From Nitrosomonadales bacterium (GTDB lineage Bacteria; Pseudomonadota; Gammaproteobacteria; Burkholderiales; Gallionellaceae), in NCBI GenBank assembly GCA_016716325.1, contig JADJWO010000001.1, positions 434,001 to 498,000 of the forward strand: a stretch of 64,000 nucleotides of DNA. The letters run 5' to 3'. Of the stretch, positions 10,174-20,444 are shown piece by piece. A program made the position numbers and the translations under genes. Within the stretch, counting starts at the first letter, position 1, and every line of letters starts with the position of its first letter. The notes beneath the pieces are model-generated. The model made no database searches. It saw nothing but the letters and a program-made list of their open reading frames with translations, and was not told the DNA's origin.

Positions 10174-11340
10174 CAATTACGCTGAATAATTTTCAGGAGC
10201 AACTTGCCTTCTTCCCCAGTGCTGGAATTCCGCAACGTTACCAGAACCTGTACCCCATCCCCGATTCCTGCAGGCATCACTCCGCGGACCGACTTCTTGT
10301 CTGCATCCAGCTTCAGCCAGGATGGCATCGGCGCGCCATCATCCATCCCCAAGTCCACCACCATCTGTTCTTGCCGGACAAAGGAAGCAAAAGAACTCTC
10401 GAAGGAACGCTCTGGCGTAACTTGAACCACCAGTGGCGTCAATGCCGACGAAGTCGCAGTCGTGGAACCGGGCAAGTCAATCACGACATCGTTTACAGAC
10501 ACACTGAGCGCCTCTCTCATTCCGGCAACCTGCCCGCCGACATCGCTCAAGGTAAGAGGCGAGGTGAAGGAAGCCAGCATTATCGAGGTTGATGAATTGC
10601 CGGAGGATGAGGAAGAAGCCACAGTCGGCGCTCCTCCAATCGGCCTGGCCATTTGCAGCGGTATGTACTGCTGCGCCGTAGTCAGGTAGCCATTCCCGCT
10701 CTCGCTGACGCTTGCAGGTGGATAGCCATCGTATGTGGTACCCAAACGCAGGAAGCTGTAAGTCAAACCACCAAGGCGATTCTCAAGAGCCGGATTGTCG
10801 TCGTAAATCAGCCAGCGCCCGGCGGGAGCAGAAACAGCATTTGCTCCGGCGGTGTTCCAGAACTGGCGCGTGGCGGCCAGCACGACGGCATTGCCGGCAG
10901 ACCTGCCAATCACGGGCGCATTCAGGAACAGGTCTCGACCATCGCGTATCCACACGGTACCGGCATCTACACCCGTAGTCACGCCTACCACAGCAATGGT
11001 CAGATCATTCGCATCGTAATAAGCGAAATTACCTGTAACGTTCGCCGCCAGATTTACCAGGTCATTGGTATTACTGGTCAGGCTGGCGTTCCCTGCTGCC
11101 AGCACTTCCCGCGCTGGATGCGGGCACGCTTCCGGCCGGCTGGGAGATATCCAACCCGGCATCCAGAGTCAGAATATTGGCCGCCACATTCGCGGCCAGG
11201 CTGAGTGTCGAGCCGACCCCACGCGTTTGTAAAGTCACATTCGCCGCGCCCGGATTGATCGCTTGCGTCACCGCCAGTCCGCCATTAACGGTTCCGACAA
11301 AATATCGCTGTTCGTCGTCACCAGACCTGCCTTGCTCAAC
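10173..11340 (-). pseudogene. C-terminal remnant of a large repeat-rich secreted adhesin (FHA-like)
   Basis: The main frame (about 11125 to 10173) encodes Asn/Thr/Ala/Val-rich beta-helix-like sequence (SLTSNTNDLVNLAANVTGNF) typical of filamentous-hemagglutinin or MBG-type exoproteins, then a Ser-rich linker and a globular end with PSWLKLDADKKSVRGVMPAG. A second frame (11340 to about 11120) adds earlier repeats (NPGAANVTLQTRGVGSTLSL). One base is missing near 11113-11116, and another near 11300-11310 would restore AALSKAGLVTTNSDILS-GTVNGGLAVT. The N-terminal signal and most repeats expected for such a protein are absent; the sequence breaks down at about 11340. It overlaps the TolC-fusion start by one base, so the two were one operon. 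Confidence 0.6.
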
Positions 11341-11604
11341 GCCGCGTTATGGGCCGGGGGGGGGCGGGTCGCGTCGTCACCACGCCGTGTGCTCACGAGG
11401 GGACACGGGCGTCGGGCGAGGCGCTGCGGACTGCGGGGCTGCGCCGCGGGCGCATCTGCGCCGATTATGCTGCGCCTGGGCACGTAGGTCGCTGCGGTAC
11501 GGCTCTGCGGCCGACCACAGACGCTTCCACGTAGATCTCAGGGTTGCAGCGCCGTTCACGGCAATGGGGCACTGGCGACAAAACCGTCGTATGGGAGGGA
11601 GCCT
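11341..11604. other. Unassignable stretch at a probable assembly or deletion junction
   Basis: No frame gives a recognisable protein. The stretch contains nine G residues around 11356-11364 interrupted only once nearby, very GC-rich sequence from 11350 to 11480, and no clear start or stop signals. To its left is the adhesin remnant; to its right the GAF-protein remnant decays into three frames. In related loci these two genes are usually separated by several kilobases (membrane-fusion protein, peptidase and the bulk of the adhesin), so a collapse or deletion is likely here. Confidence 0.5.
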
Positions 11605-12670
11605 TCACATTTCGGGAAACGCGATTCCCCGGTCGCAAGCCAAGAACGCCACAGCAGCCGTACTGACGCCGCCGTTTGCGCCCCGTGTAGGGTCGAACAA
11701 CCACCCTCTTCCTGGGGCATCTTTCGCGCTGATACAGCGAACGATCGTTGCGCGCTTCTCCAGCAACACGGCCCAGGATCGGCGGCAAACCCTCCGCAAT
11801 TCCAGGGCTCCACTTGCGGCTCCGCCACTCAAACGGATAGCCGACTGCTCATCGCTGACGAAGAACGGTACGGAAAGCACGCACCGCTGCCGTAATTACG
11901 CACCAGTTGCTCATGCTCCCTGGTGCAAAGGTAGTTTTCTTCTTCCTTGTTCCCGCCTTTCTCACCGCTGATGAAAAAGCTCACGCCCTGATCCGCAGCC
12001 TCATCCATCACCGCTTCAAGCGCATGCACCATGTCCAGACGGTGTGAAAAATCCGCCGTATGGGAATAGCCACAAGACGCAACCATGCGTCTCGCCACCA
12101 TGGAAACACGGTCGCACTTCAGGCGCACCGCCGCATCGGTTACCACGCCATGGCAGGCGGCCTCAAAATCTTTTCTTCCAGTGCGCTCAGGGTCAAGTCC
12201 AGCGATATCAGCAAACGCTCACGCAACTGCTCGCTAGAGGAATCCCCGCCGTGTGCCGAGCGTATCGCCAGCCAGCCAAAGCCCCACTGGATCCAGTCCG
12301 AAGCTCCCTTGGGCACCTCGGCGACGGCAAACGCCAGCGCCACCACGCCGTATAACTCATCGCCAATATGGATGGGCATTGCCATAGCGGCATGGCCTTC
12401 AGACGACTGCGTTACCGGCAGGCGAAGATCGAGCGAACGTTCGCACAGCCCCATTAGACCCGCGCCACAGGGCCGCCCTTCAGGCCACAAGGCGACGGGA
12501 CGAAAAGCATCCTCCTCGCGCAACACCAGCACGGCCTCGTGTACATTATCGAGCCCTTCTACCAGGGAATCCAGCCACGTCGGGAACAAGTTCTCACCAT
12601 TGACTGACTGGGACAGAACAACCCATGGATTCCTGCTCGAAGTAAGATATGTATTCAAAATAAATTCCAA
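11605..12670 (-). pseudogene. GAF-domain protein (N-terminal part of a HlyD-type adaptor?), multiply frameshifted
   Basis: The first frame (12670-12140) encodes one GAF-like domain (LDSLVEGLDNVHEAVLVL ... GDELYGVVALAFAV). Adding one A in the AAAA run near 12174-12178 joins it to a second frame (12146 to about 11885), which encodes a second GAF domain (VVTDAAVRLKCDRVSMV ... MDEAADQG ... REHEQLVRNYGSGA). A third frame continues with LSVPFFVSDEQS from 11880, then coherence is lost. Double-GAF proteins of this type usually carry a HlyD membrane-fusion domain and sit beside TolC and large adhesins, matching this context; the HlyD part is not readable. The start at 12670 is the first ATG, but an upstream shift cannot be excluded. 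Confidence 0.5.
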
Positions 12671-12892
12671 ATCAAAATATCTGCAACCTTCACTCAGTTT
12701 TTCGTCTTGGCAGTTTCGTGTTTCATGCTACCAGTTTTTCGGTCGCCAGTTATTCTGACCGAATCAGCGCCTCTCTTCCCTGCATGGAGATCCTGGAATA
12801 AAGCACGCCGAAGCGGTTATTGACTAGATGAGAAAGTAATCTCATTTCAATCCCCAAAAGGATTGAGACGCCAAAATGGCACGCCTCGAGAA

Positions 12893-12929
12893 TATGAAAA
12901 AAGAAAAGCCGTTGATTTCTCAACGGCTT
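12893..12929 (-). terminator. Terminator after tRNA-Asp
   Basis: On the minus strand a perfect 10-bp stem (12906-12915 with 12920-12929, loop of 4) is followed by TTCTTTTTTCAT. It ends the lon/hupB/tRNA-Val/tRNA-Asp unit 10 nt after the encoded CCA. Confidence 0.9.
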
Positions 12930-12938
12930 AACTAATAT

Positions 12939-13015
12939 TGGCGGAGTGGACGGGACTCGAACCCGCGACCCCCGGCGTGACAGGCCGGTATTCTAACCAA
13001 CTGAACTACCACTCC
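12939..13015 (-). tRNA. tRNA-Asp (anticodon GTC)
   Basis: The 77-nt gene folds as a standard cloverleaf: acceptor GGAGTGG with CCACTCC, D-loop TTCAGTTGGTTAGAA, anticodon stem CCGGC/GCCGG around CTGTCAC giving anticodon GTC, and T-loop GGTTCGAGTCC. The discriminator is G and the 3' CCA is encoded. It is the last gene before the terminator and follows tRNA-Val by 15 nt. Confidence 0.97.
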
Positions 13016-13030
13016 AATAACTATTTCGTC

Positions 13031-13106
13031 TGGTGGGTGCTGACGGGGTCGAACCGCCGACATTCGCCTTGTAAGGGCGACGCTCTACCAACTGAGCTAA
13101 GCACCC
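13031..13106 (-). tRNA. tRNA-Val (anticodon TAC)
   Basis: The 76-nt gene has acceptor GGGTGCT paired with AGCACCC, D-loop TAGCTCAGTTGGTAGAGC, anticodon stem CGCCC/GGGCG-type pairing around CTTACAA giving anticodon TAC, T-loop GGTTCGACCCC, and an encoded CCA. It lies 11 nt after the hupB stop and is probably co-transcribed with it. Confidence 0.96.
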
Positions 13107-13117
13107 GACAAAGTCGG

Positions 13118-13390
13118 CTAGTTTACAGCATCCTTCAAACCTTTGCCAGCGGAAAACTTTGGAACCTTGGCAGCCTTGATCTTGATCGTCGCGCCAGTGC
13201 GAGGATTGCGGCCAGTGCGTGCGGCGCGCTTGCCAACCTTGAAAGTACCGAAACCAACCAAGCTAACTGTATCACCCTTCTTGAGAGCCTTCTTGATGGA
13301 CTCGACAGTTGCATCCAATGCGCGACCTGCAGCTGCCTTAGAGATATCAGCGGATTTTGCAATTGCGTCAATCAAATCAGATTTATTCAC
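13118..13390 (-). CDS. hupB: DNA-binding protein HU-beta
   Basis: HU is the small histone-like dimer that bends and compacts DNA. The 90-residue product has the full HU fold, including the DNA-arm signature with [21 protein letters not shown] and the proline at its tip. The start codon is GTG at 13390 ([13 protein letters not shown]), preceded by AGGGGA at a good distance. A strong promoter of its own lies at 13443-13472 although lon is just upstream on the same strand. The order lon-hupB is standard in beta- and gammaproteobacteria. Confidence 0.97.
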   Translation of the reverse strand: MNKSDLIDAIAKSADISKAAAGRALDATVESIKKALKKGDTVSLVGFGTFKVGKRAARTGRNPRTGATIKIKAAKVPKFSAGKGLKDAVN

Positions 13391-13442
13391 GTATGTCCCC
13401 TTTGCTATTGGTTATCGAAAACAGGGAAAGCCCTGCAACGGC

Positions 13443-13472
13443 TTTATATCAAGGCTTCTCGGCTTTGGTCAA
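13443..13472 (-). promoter_or_regulatory. hupB promoter
   Basis: On the minus strand TTGACC (13467-13472) and TATAAA (13443-13448) are separated by 18 bp, 53 nt upstream of the hupB GTG. Both hexamers match the sigma70 consensus at 5 of 6 positions. Confidence 0.75.
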
Positions 13473-13532
13473 GATATTACTGGAAAATATTTCGGCTTGC
13501 GTTGCATCATGCGAACTGATAGCAATTTCAAC

Positions 13533-15959
13533 TCAATGTTTCGTTGCAACAACCGGCTCAGATTGACCCGCATCCGCCGCCAATTCGATGACCGAAGCCT
13601 TTCCGTCGGACTCGCCTGAAGGCTCAGGCTTACGTTCCAGCGCCATTTCAAACACCTGATCTATCCACTTCACTGGGTGAATGTCCAGTTTATTCTTGAT
13701 ATTGTCCGGAATCTCCGCCAGATCCTTGGTATTTTCTTCGGGTATCAATACCTTCTTGATTCCACCACGCTGTGCCGCCAGAAGTTTTTCTTTCAACCCG
13801 CCGATTGGCAATACTTCTCCGCGCAATGTAATTTCGCCTGTCATTGCCACATCTGCACGCACAGGAATACCGGTCAATGCCGAGACCATCGCCGTGCACA
13901 TACCGATCCCCGCGCTCGGCCCATCCTTGGGAATCGCGCCCTCGGGCAAATGGATGTGAAGATCGGTCTTGTGATAGAACTCCTCGTCTATTCCCAGCCG
14001 CTTGGCGCGACTGCGTACTACACTGAGAGCGGCCTGGATGGACTCCTGCATCACCTCGCCAAGCTTGCCGGTCGTGGTGGTCTTGCCCTTGCCTGGCAGC
14101 ACCGCCGTTTCGATGGTCAACAACTCACCGCCAACTTCCGTCCACGCCAGTCCGGTCACCTGCCCGATCTGGTTGTTCTTTTCTGCAATACCATAAGAAT
14201 AGCGCCTCACCCCGAGATATTTGTCAAGATTACGCGCATTGATGACGACCTTCTTGTCACGCTCCTTCAACGAAAGTGCCTTTACCACCTTGCGGCAAAC
14301 CTTGGAAATCTCGCGCTCCAGCCCACGTACGCCCGCCTCACGCACGTAATAACGCACAATGTCTCGCAATGCGCTTTCGGAGATGTGAATCTCTTCCGGC
14401 TTCAGACCGTTATTCTTGATGGCCTTGGGCACCAGATAGCGCGTAGCAATATTGATCTTCTCGTCTTCCATATAACTGGAAACATGGATGATCTCCATGC
14501 GATCCAGCAACGGTTCAGGAATGTTCAGGGTATTCGCCGTCGCCACGAACATCACATCCGAAAGATCGTATTCCACCTCGACATAATGATCGACGAACGT
14601 GCTGTTCTGTTCCGGATCGAGCACCTCCAGTAAGGCAGACGAAGGGTCGCCGCGCATATCCATACCGATCTTGTCCACTTCATCGAGCAGGAACAGCGGA
14701 TTCTTGACACCAATCTTGCTCATGTTCTGCAAGATCTTGCCCGGCATGGAGCCAATGTAAGTGCGACGATGGCCACGAATTTCGGACTCGTCGCGCACCC
14801 CCCCCAGCGACATGCGCACGAACTTCCGGTTGGTGGCACGCGCGATGGATCGCCCCAGCGAAGTCTTGCCCACACCAGGCGGGCCCACCAGACACAGGAT
14901 CGGTGCCTTCAGCTTGTCGACGCGCTGTTGTACAGCCAGATATTCGAGGATACGTTCCTTGACCTTATCCAGGCCGTAATGATCCTCTTCCAACACCACC
15001 TCGGCCTGTTTCAGATCGGCACTGATCTTGGTTCTTTTCTTCCACGGCAAACCTACCAAGACATCGATATAGTTACGCACCACCGTTGCTTCGGCCGACA
15101 TCGGCGACATCATGCGCAGCTTCTTCAATTCGGCTTCTGCCTTGGCACGTGCCTCTTTCGGCATATGGGCGGCCTTGATCTTCTTTTCGACTTCATCAAG
15201 GTCGGCACCCTCTTCGCCCTCTCCCAACTCTTTCTGGATCGCTTTCACCTGCTCGTTCAGATAGTACTCGCGCTGGCTTTTTTCCATCTGGCGTTTGACC
15301 CGGCCACGGATGCGCTTTTCCACCTGAAGGATATCGATCTCCGCCTCCAGCAAGCCAAGCAAATGTTCCAAGCGTTTACGGACGCCAAAAATCTCCAGCA
15401 CTTCCTGCTTCTGCTCCAGCTTGAGCGGCAGATGCGCTGCAATCGTATCGGCCAGACGCCCGCCATCATCGATGCCAGCCAGCGAAGTCAGGATTTCCGG
15501 GGGGATTTTCTTGTTGAGTTTTACATACTGGTCGAACTGAGCAATGAGCGCGCGGCGCATCGCCTCGGACTCACTGTCCGATCCATCCTCGACAGGCACG
15601 ACCTGCACCTCGGAATTGAAATGGCTTTCGGCATCGAACACGCGCAATACGTTGACACGCTGCGTACCCTCCACCAGCACCTTGACCGTACCGTCGGGCA
15701 ATTTGAGCATTTGCAGGATATTGGCCATGCTGCCGATAGTGTACAGATCGTCCGTGCCCGGCTCATCCTTGGCGGCCGATTTTTGCGCCACCAGAACGAT
15801 ACCCTTGCCGGCTTCCATGGCGGTCTCCAGCGCCTTGATGGATTTGGCACGACCGACAAACAACGGGATGACCATGTGCGGAAACACCACCACGTCTCGC
15901 AATGGCAATAGCGGGTGCAAATCGGCAGTCGTGATGCCTGGAGAATCCTGTTCAATCAT
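13533..15959 (-). CDS. lon: ATP-dependent protease Lon
   Basis: Lon degrades misfolded and specific regulatory proteins in the cytoplasm. The 808-residue protein has the N-terminal LON substrate domain ([20 protein letters not shown]), a AAA+ module with Walker [10 protein letters not shown] and Walker [11 protein letters not shown], and the C-terminal protease domain with catalytic Ser in [10 protein letters not shown] and Lys in [10 protein letters not shown]. Start ATG 15959 is preceded by AAGG. A sigma32-type promoter lies 33 nt upstream. It sits between clpX and hupB, the usual arrangement. The C-terminal tail is Ala/Glu/Ser-rich and probably variable. Confidence 0.98.
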   Translation of the reverse strand: MIEQDSPGITTADLHPLLPLRDVVVFPHMVIPLFVGRAKSIKALETAMEAGKGIVLVAQKSAAKDEPGTDDLYTIGSMANILQMLKLPDGTVKVLVEGTQRVNVLRVFDAESHFNSEVQVVPVEDGSDSESEAMRRALIAQFDQYVKLNKKIPPEILTSLAGIDDGGRLADTIAAHLPLKLEQKQEVLEIFGVRKRLEHLLGLLEAEIDILQVEKRIRGRVKRQMEKSQREYYLNEQVKAIQKELGEGEEGADLDEVEKKIKAAHMPKEARAKAEAELKKLRMMSPMSAEATVVRNYIDVLVGLPWKKRTKISADLKQAEVVLEEDHYGLDKVKERILEYLAVQQRVDKLKAPILCLVGPPGVGKTSLGRSIARATNRKFVRMSLGGVRDESEIRGHRRTYIGSMPGKILQNMSKIGVKNPLFLLDEVDKIGMDMRGDPSSALLEVLDPEQNSTFVDHYVEVEYDLSDVMFVATANTLNIPEPLLDRMEIIHVSSYMEDEKINIATRYLVPKAIKNNGLKPEEIHISESALRDIVRYYVREAGVRGLEREISKVCRKVVKALSLKERDKKVVINARNLDKYLGVRRYSYGIAEKNNQIGQVTGLAWTEVGGELLTIETAVLPGKGKTTTTGKLGEVMQESIQAALSVVRSRAKRLGIDEEFYHKTDLHIHLPEGAIPKDGPSAGIGMCTAMVSALTGIPVRADVAMTGEITLRGEVLPIGGLKEKLLAAQRGGIKKVLIPEENTKDLAEIPDNIKNKLDIHPVKWIDQVFEMALERKPEPSGESDGKASVIELAADAGQSEPVVATKH

Positions 15960-15991
15960 GGCAATAACCTTAATTCGTTAACTGGGAGGCC

Positions 15992-16019
15992 AGATGGGGA
16001 CGGCCTGATGGAATTCAAG
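15992..16019 (-). promoter_or_regulatory. Sigma32-type heat-shock promoter of lon
   Basis: On the minus strand CTTGAAT (16013-16019), 13 bp, then CCCCATCT (15992-15999) match the sigma32 pattern CTTGAAA-N13-CCCCATNT at nearly every position. It is 33 nt upstream of the lon ATG, in the 122-bp clpX-lon gap. Confidence 0.8.
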
Positions 16020-16081
16020 CATCCGCATCACAACAAGACATTAAAGAACAAACCGCCTGATGTCGTACTCGGCCTGTTCAA

Positions 16082-17332
16082 TCAGGCTGCTTTGGGAGTG
16101 TCGGCATAGATGACCATGGGCTTGATCTCTCCACCAGAACCGGATTCGTCCAGCACCACCTTGCTGACATCCTCCATCGAAGGCAGATCGAACATCACAT
16201 CCAGCAGCGACTGTTCCAGTATCGAGCGCAACCCGCGCGCGCCGGTCTTGCGCGCCAATGCCTTACTGGCGATCGCCAGCAGAACGCCTTCGCGGAATTC
16301 CAGCTCCACCCCTTCCATCGAAAACAGTTTCTGATACTGCTTAGTCAGCGCATTCTTCGGTTCGGTCAGAATCTTCACCAAAGCGGGCTCATCCAGTTCC
16401 TCCAGCGTCGCCACCACCGGCAGACGCCCCACGAACTCCGGGATCAAGCCAAACTTGATCAGATCTTCCGGTTCCACATCGCGCAACGTCTCACCGGTCT
16501 TGCGATCGTCCTTGCTGCTGATAGTCGCGCCGAAACCGATGCTCGCCTTTACCGAGCGGTTGCGAATGACCTTTTCCAGACCATCGAACGCCCCGCCGCA
16601 GATAAACAGGATGTTGGTCGTATCCACTTGCAGGAATTCCGTATTCGGATGCTTGCGCCCGCCTTGCGGCGGGATTGATGCCTTGGTACCTTCGATCAAC
16701 TTGAGTAGCGCCTGTTGCACACCCTCCCCGGACACATCGCGGGTGATCGAAGGGTTATCCGACTTGCGCGAAATCTTGTCGATCTCATCCACGTACACAA
16801 TGCCGCGCTGCGCTTTTTCAACATCATAATCGCAAGCCTGCAACAGTTTCTGGATGATGTTCTCGACATCCTCGCCCACATAGCCCGCTTCGGTCAGCGT
16901 GGTCGCATCCGCCATCACGAACGGCACATCGAGCAAACGCGCCAGTGTCTGCGCCAGCAAGGTCTTGCCGGAACCGGTCGGACCGATCAGCAGGATATTG
17001 CTCTTGGCCAGCTCCACACCATCCTTGTCATCACTCTTGAGACGCTTGTAATGGTTGTACACCGCAACGGACAGGATGCGCTTGGCTCTTTCCTGACCGA
17101 TCACATACTCGTCCAGCGTCGAGCAAATCTCTTTCGGCGCGGGCAGATCCGTCTTGACACCCTTGACATCCTCACCCTGATTTTCTTCGCGCATGATGTC
17201 GTTGCACAGCGCGATGCACTCGTCGCACACGAACACCGAAGGCCCCGCAATCAACTTGCGCACCTCATGCTGGCTCTTTCCGCAAAATGAGCAATAAAGC
17301 AACTTGTCACCGGATTTCTTATCGCCAGTCAT
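16082..17332 (-). CDS. clpX: ATP-dependent Clp protease ATP-binding subunit ClpX
   Basis: ClpX is the AAA+ unfoldase that feeds substrates to ClpP. The 416-residue protein begins with the C4 zinc-binding domain (CSFCGKS ... VCDECIALC), then Walker [16 protein letters not shown], Walker [10 protein letters not shown], and the pore loop GYVGEDVE. The LGF/IGF-type ClpP-docking loop is seen as SIGFGA. It follows clpP by 43 nt and is followed by the lon heat-shock promoter. Length is typical. Confidence 0.98.
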   Translation of the reverse strand: MTGDKKSGDKLLYCSFCGKSQHEVRKLIAGPSVFVCDECIALCNDIMREENQGEDVKGVKTDLPAPKEICSTLDEYVIGQERAKRILSVAVYNHYKRLKSDDKDGVELAKSNILLIGPTGSGKTLLAQTLARLLDVPFVMADATTLTEAGYVGEDVENIIQKLLQACDYDVEKAQRGIVYVDEIDKISRKSDNPSITRDVSGEGVQQALLKLIEGTKASIPPQGGRKHPNTEFLQVDTTNILFICGGAFDGLEKVIRNRSVKASIGFGATISSKDDRKTGETLRDVEPEDLIKFGLIPEFVGRLPVVATLEELDEPALVKILTEPKNALTKQYQKLFSMEGVELEFREGVLLAIASKALARKTGARGLRSILEQSLLDVMFDLPSMEDVSKVVLDESGSGGEIKPMVIYADTPKAA

Positions 17333-17375
17333 AGTTCAACCTTTCGTCGTGTTATCGGCACACAAAATCTGTCCT

Positions 17376-17984
17376 TCAAACGCGCTTTTCCAGCACCTGA
17401 TCCACCAATCCGTATTTCACCGCATCTCCGGCACTCAGGAAATTGTCGCGATCCGTATCGCGTTCGATTGTTTCCACCGATTGCCCGGTATGCTGCGCCA
17501 ACAATTCGTTCAATCGCTTCTTCAGGTACAGGATCTCTTTTGCGTGGATTTCGATATCCGAAGCCTGTCCGCGAAAACCGCCGAGCGGCTGATGGATCAT
17601 CACGCGTGAATTGGGCAGGCAGAAACGCTTGCCCTTCTCGCCGGCCGTCAGCAGGAACGCCCCCATGCTTGCCGCCTGTCCGACGCACAGTGTGCTGACA
17701 TTCGGCTTGATGAACTGCATGGTATCGTAAATCGCCATGCCCGCAGTCACCGAACCACCCGGAGAGTTGATGTAGAAATGGATGTCCTTGTCCGGATTCT
17801 CCGATTCCAGGAACAGCATCTGTGCCACGATCAGGTTCGCGCTGTGATCGTTGACCTCGCCGACCAGAAATACCACGCGCTCCTTGAGCAGGCGAGAATA
17901 GATGTCATACGCCCGTTCGCCGCGCCCGCTGGTCTCCACAACCATCGGGATCAGGCCAATGTTTTGCGGCTCATCACGCTGCAT
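17376..17984 (-). CDS. clpP: ATP-dependent Clp protease proteolytic subunit ClpP
   Basis: ClpP forms the double-heptameric serine protease chamber. The 202-residue protein shows the catalytic Ser in [11 protein letters not shown], His in [11 protein letters not shown], and Asp in [12 protein letters not shown]. The start at 17984 ([17 protein letters not shown]) lies 1 nt beyond the tig stop, so translation of the two genes is coupled. Length is normal after removal of the short propeptide expected for the family. Confidence 0.98.
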   Translation of the reverse strand: MQRDEPQNIGLIPMVVETSGRGERAYDIYSRLLKERVVFLVGEVNDHSANLIVAQMLFLESENPDKDIHFYINSPGGSVTAGMAIYDTMQFIKPNVSTLCVGQAASMGAFLLTAGEKGKRFCLPNSRVMIHQPLGGFRGQASDIEIHAKEILYLKKRLNELLAQHTGQSVETIERDTDRDNFLSAGDAVKYGLVDQVLEKRV

Positions 17985-17985
17985 A

Positions 17986-19284
17986 TCAATTCCCCATCAG
18001 ATCGGAAAAGGCCAGCGCCTTATCGGTCACCTTGGCATGCGACATCACCCAAGCCACCACGTTCTCTTCCAGCACCAGATTCTCCACTTCCTGCAAACGG
18101 GCAGGATCGGCATAGTACCAGCGCACCACTTCCTCCGGGTGATCGAAGCTCTGCGCGTAATCTTCGGCCAGCGCACGGACCTGTTCCGGCTTGGCATTCA
18201 GTTCATACTTCTGCGTCAGTTCGGCCAGGACCAGCCCCAGTTTGACGCGTTTCTCGGCACGCTCCCTGAACAGTTCCAGTGGCAGCCTCACGCCTCCGAT
18301 CTTCATCCCGCGCGCCTCCATATCCTGCATGGTTTGCTGCATCAGGCTCTGCGATTCCCATTCAACCAGCGCCTTGGGCAGATCGAAATTGGATACCTTC
18401 AGCAATGCATTCATCGCCTCTTCCTTGTTGCGCACTTTCAGGCGACGCGATACTTCGCGCGCCAGGTTGCTGCGAATCTCATCTTCCATTCTGCTGACGT
18501 CGCCATCTTCGATGCCGATCGACTTTGCAAACCCCGCATCCACTTCCGGCAGTTTGGGCTCCTCGACACTCTGCAAAGTAATCGAAAATGTGACTTGCTT
18601 ACCTGCCACATCCTTGCCGTGATAATTCTCAGGGAAAGTCATGTCGAAAGACTTGGTCTCTCCCGGCTGCATGCCGACGATGGCCGCCTCGAATTCGGGC
18701 AGCATGCTGCCCGAGCCCAGCAGTACCGGATAACCTTTGCCCTCACCGCCCTGAAACGCTTCACCATCGAGTTTGCCGACGAAATCGACGACTACGTTGT
18801 CCTCGACTTGTGCGGCGCGCGTGACCGGATGATAAGTGGCGTGTTTTTTGCGCAAAGTGGCAATCGTATTGTCCACATCCGCTTGGTTCAATTCGTAAGT
18901 GACACGCTCAATCGACTCCGCGCCAACATCGCCGATTACTACCTCCGGGTACACCTCGAAAGTCGCGCTGTACTCGATCTGGTCCGCACTCAGGTCTTGG
19001 GTCTTGACCTCAAACTGCGGATAACCGGCCACCCTCAGGTTATTCAACTGCGCGGCGGCATCGAACGATTGTTGCAGCGCTTCGCCCAACGCCTCCTGGC
19101 GGACCTGCTCGCCATAGTATTGCTCAAGAATCTTTGTCGGTACCTTGCCGGGGCGGAATCCTGCAATCTTCGCGGTGCGCCCGATATTCTTCAAACGTGC
19201 GGCAATCTGGCCGCGAATAGCTTCCTGAGGGATCGATGCGTTCAGGCGACGTTCTAATGCGCTTACGGTTTCTACGCTGGACAT
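17986..19284 (-). CDS. tig: Trigger factor (ribosome-associated chaperone)
   Basis: Trigger factor binds the ribosome exit tunnel and shields nascent chains; it also has peptidyl-prolyl isomerase activity. The 432-residue protein has the ribosome-binding signature with GFRPGKVP near residue 45, a central FKBP-type domain ([21 protein letters not shown]), and the helical C-terminal chaperone arms. It is the first protein gene of the tig-clpP-clpX block. A tRNA-Leu gene ends 36 nt upstream on the same strand, so the tRNA and tig may share a transcript. Confidence 0.98.
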   Translation of the reverse strand: MSSVETVSALERRLNASIPQEAIRGQIAARLKNIGRTAKIAGFRPGKVPTKILEQYYGEQVRQEALGEALQQSFDAAAQLNNLRVAGYPQFEVKTQDLSADQIEYSATFEVYPEVVIGDVGAESIERVTYELNQADVDNTIATLRKKHATYHPVTRAAQVEDNVVVDFVGKLDGEAFQGGEGKGYPVLLGSGSMLPEFEAAIVGMQPGETKSFDMTFPENYHGKDVAGKQVTFSITLQSVEEPKLPEVDAGFAKSIGIEDGDVSRMEDEIRSNLAREVSRRLKVRNKEEAMNALLKVSNFDLPKALVEWESQSLMQQTMQDMEARGMKIGGVRLPLELFRERAEKRVKLGLVLAELTQKYELNAKPEQVRALAEDYAQSFDHPEEVVRWYYADPARLQEVENLVLEENVVAWVMSHAKVTDKALAFSDLMGN

Positions 19285-19320
19285 ACTGTATTTCCTTGAG
19301 ATTTAAGTTGAATTAGGTGC

Positions 19321-19405
19321 TGGTGCGGAAGACAGGACTCGAACCTGCACACCTTGCGGCGCTGGAACCTAAATCCAGTGCGTCTACCAATTCCGCCACT
19401 TCCGC
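19321..19405 (-). tRNA. tRNA-Leu (anticodon TAG)
   Basis: The 85-nt class II tRNA has acceptor GCGGAAG with CTTCCGC, anticodon stem CTGGA/TCCAG around TTTAGGT giving TAG, a long variable arm (GCGCCGCAAGGTGT region), T-loop GGTTCGAGTCC, and an encoded CCA. The long variable arm and A discriminator are normal for leucine tRNAs. Confidence 0.96.
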
Positions 19406-19434
19406 GCTGTTTTCGCTTCCAGCTTTGGGGGCGG

Positions 19435-19443
19435 ATTATAGCA
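19435..19443 (-). promoter_or_regulatory. Extended -10 promoter of tRNA-Leu(TAG)
   Basis: On the minus strand TGCTATAAT is an extended -10 element with a perfect TATAAT hexamer, about 30 nt upstream of the tRNA 5' end and just after the stop of the upstream oxidoreductase gene. No good -35 hexamer is seen, consistent with an extended -10 type. Confidence 0.65.
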
Positions 19444-20439
19444 CTAAGCTTCGGGTTTTATTCCCACTACCGTGCGTCCGCGCAGCTTGCCTTGCAGCAA
19501 TCCGGCAAACACCTGCGGCAAATCGCCAAACGACTCGATGCGCGTCACTTTGTCCAGCGAGCCGGGGTGCAGGTCGGAAGACAGTCGCTGCCAGATAATA
19601 CGGCGCAACGCCATCGCAGTCGCGGCGGAGTCGATGCCGACCAACCGCACGCCGCGCAGAATGAAGGGCATCACGGTGGTATGCAGTTCGATGCCTCCCG
19701 CGTTGCCGACGCTCGCAATCGCGCCGTTCTGGCGCATGGTGCGTGTCAGCCATGCCAGCGTTTCGCCGCCCACCGTATCCACTGCGCCGGCCCATTGCGC
19801 CTTTTCCAGCGGCCGAACGCCCATCGCCAAATCGTTGCGCGACAGGATCTCCGAAGCGCCGAGCGATTCCAGGTAAGCGTGCTCGCCGTCCTTCCCGGTC
19901 AATGCCACGACCGAATAGCCCAGTTGCGCCAGCATCTGGACTGCCAAGCTGCCCACCCCGCCAGTCGCACCCGTCACGATCACCCGGCCATTCCCGGGCG
20001 TCAATTCGTTCTGTTCCAGGCGATGGACAGACAATGCCGCAGCAAAACCCGCCGTGCCCAGCGCCATCGCCTCAAGCAGCGTCAGACCTTGCGGCAGCGG
20101 TACAACCCAGTCCGCCGGGACGCGCACATATCCGGCAAACCCGCCGTCATGGTCCACGCCCATGCCATAGCCGGTCACAATCACCTCATCGCCCGGCTTG
20201 AATCGGACATCGGACGAATCGGCCACCGTCCCCGCCACATCCACGCCACCCACGCAGGGAAAGCGGCGCACCACCTTGCCCGCGCCTGTCGCCGCGAGGG
20301 CATCCTTGTAGTTCACGCTGGAGTAATGGGTCTGGATGACGACCTCGCCGGGGTCGAGGTCGGAAAGCTGAAGCTCGACGAAGCGCCCGGCGGATCTTCC
20401 GCCCTCCTCAAAGATCCGGTAAGCGTGAAATGATTCCAA
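19444..20439 (-). CDS. acuI: YhdH/AcuI-type zinc-free alcohol dehydrogenase-like oxidoreductase (acrylyl-CoA reductase family)
   Basis: The 331-residue protein belongs to the medium-chain dehydrogenase/reductase family of YhdH and AcuI, NADPH-dependent reductases that act on acrylyl-CoA and similar enoyl compounds. Visible are the N-terminal catalytic fold (SSVNYKDALAATGAGKVVRRFP) and the nucleotide-binding loop VTGATGGVGSLAVQML; the zinc ligands of true alcohol dehydrogenases are absent. The start is TTG at 20439, only 5 nt after the sucB stop, so it is probably translationally coupled as the last gene of the TCA operon. At this position many bacteria instead carry lpd. The family call is firm; substrate is inferred. 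Confidence 0.85.
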   Translation of the reverse strand: MESFHAYRIFEEGGRSAGRFVELQLSDLDPGEVVIQTHYSSVNYKDALAATGAGKVVRRFPCVGGVDVAGTVADSSDVRFKPGDEVIVTGYGMGVDHDGGFAGYVRVPADWVVPLPQGLTLLEAMALGTAGFAAALSVHRLEQNELTPGNGRVIVTGATGGVGSLAVQMLAQLGYSVVALTGKDGEHAYLESLGASEILSRNDLAMGVRPLEKAQWAGAVDTVGGETLAWLTRTMRQNGAIASVGNAGGIELHTTVMPFILRGVRLVGIDSAATAMALRRIIWQRLSSDLHPGSLDKVTRIESFGDLPQVFAGLLQGKLRGRTVVGIKPEA

Positions 20440-20444
20440 ACTAT

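Noticed and set aside
17902..19257. 451-codon plus-strand open frame
   Set aside because: Antisense to tig and clpP, with no motif or start signal.
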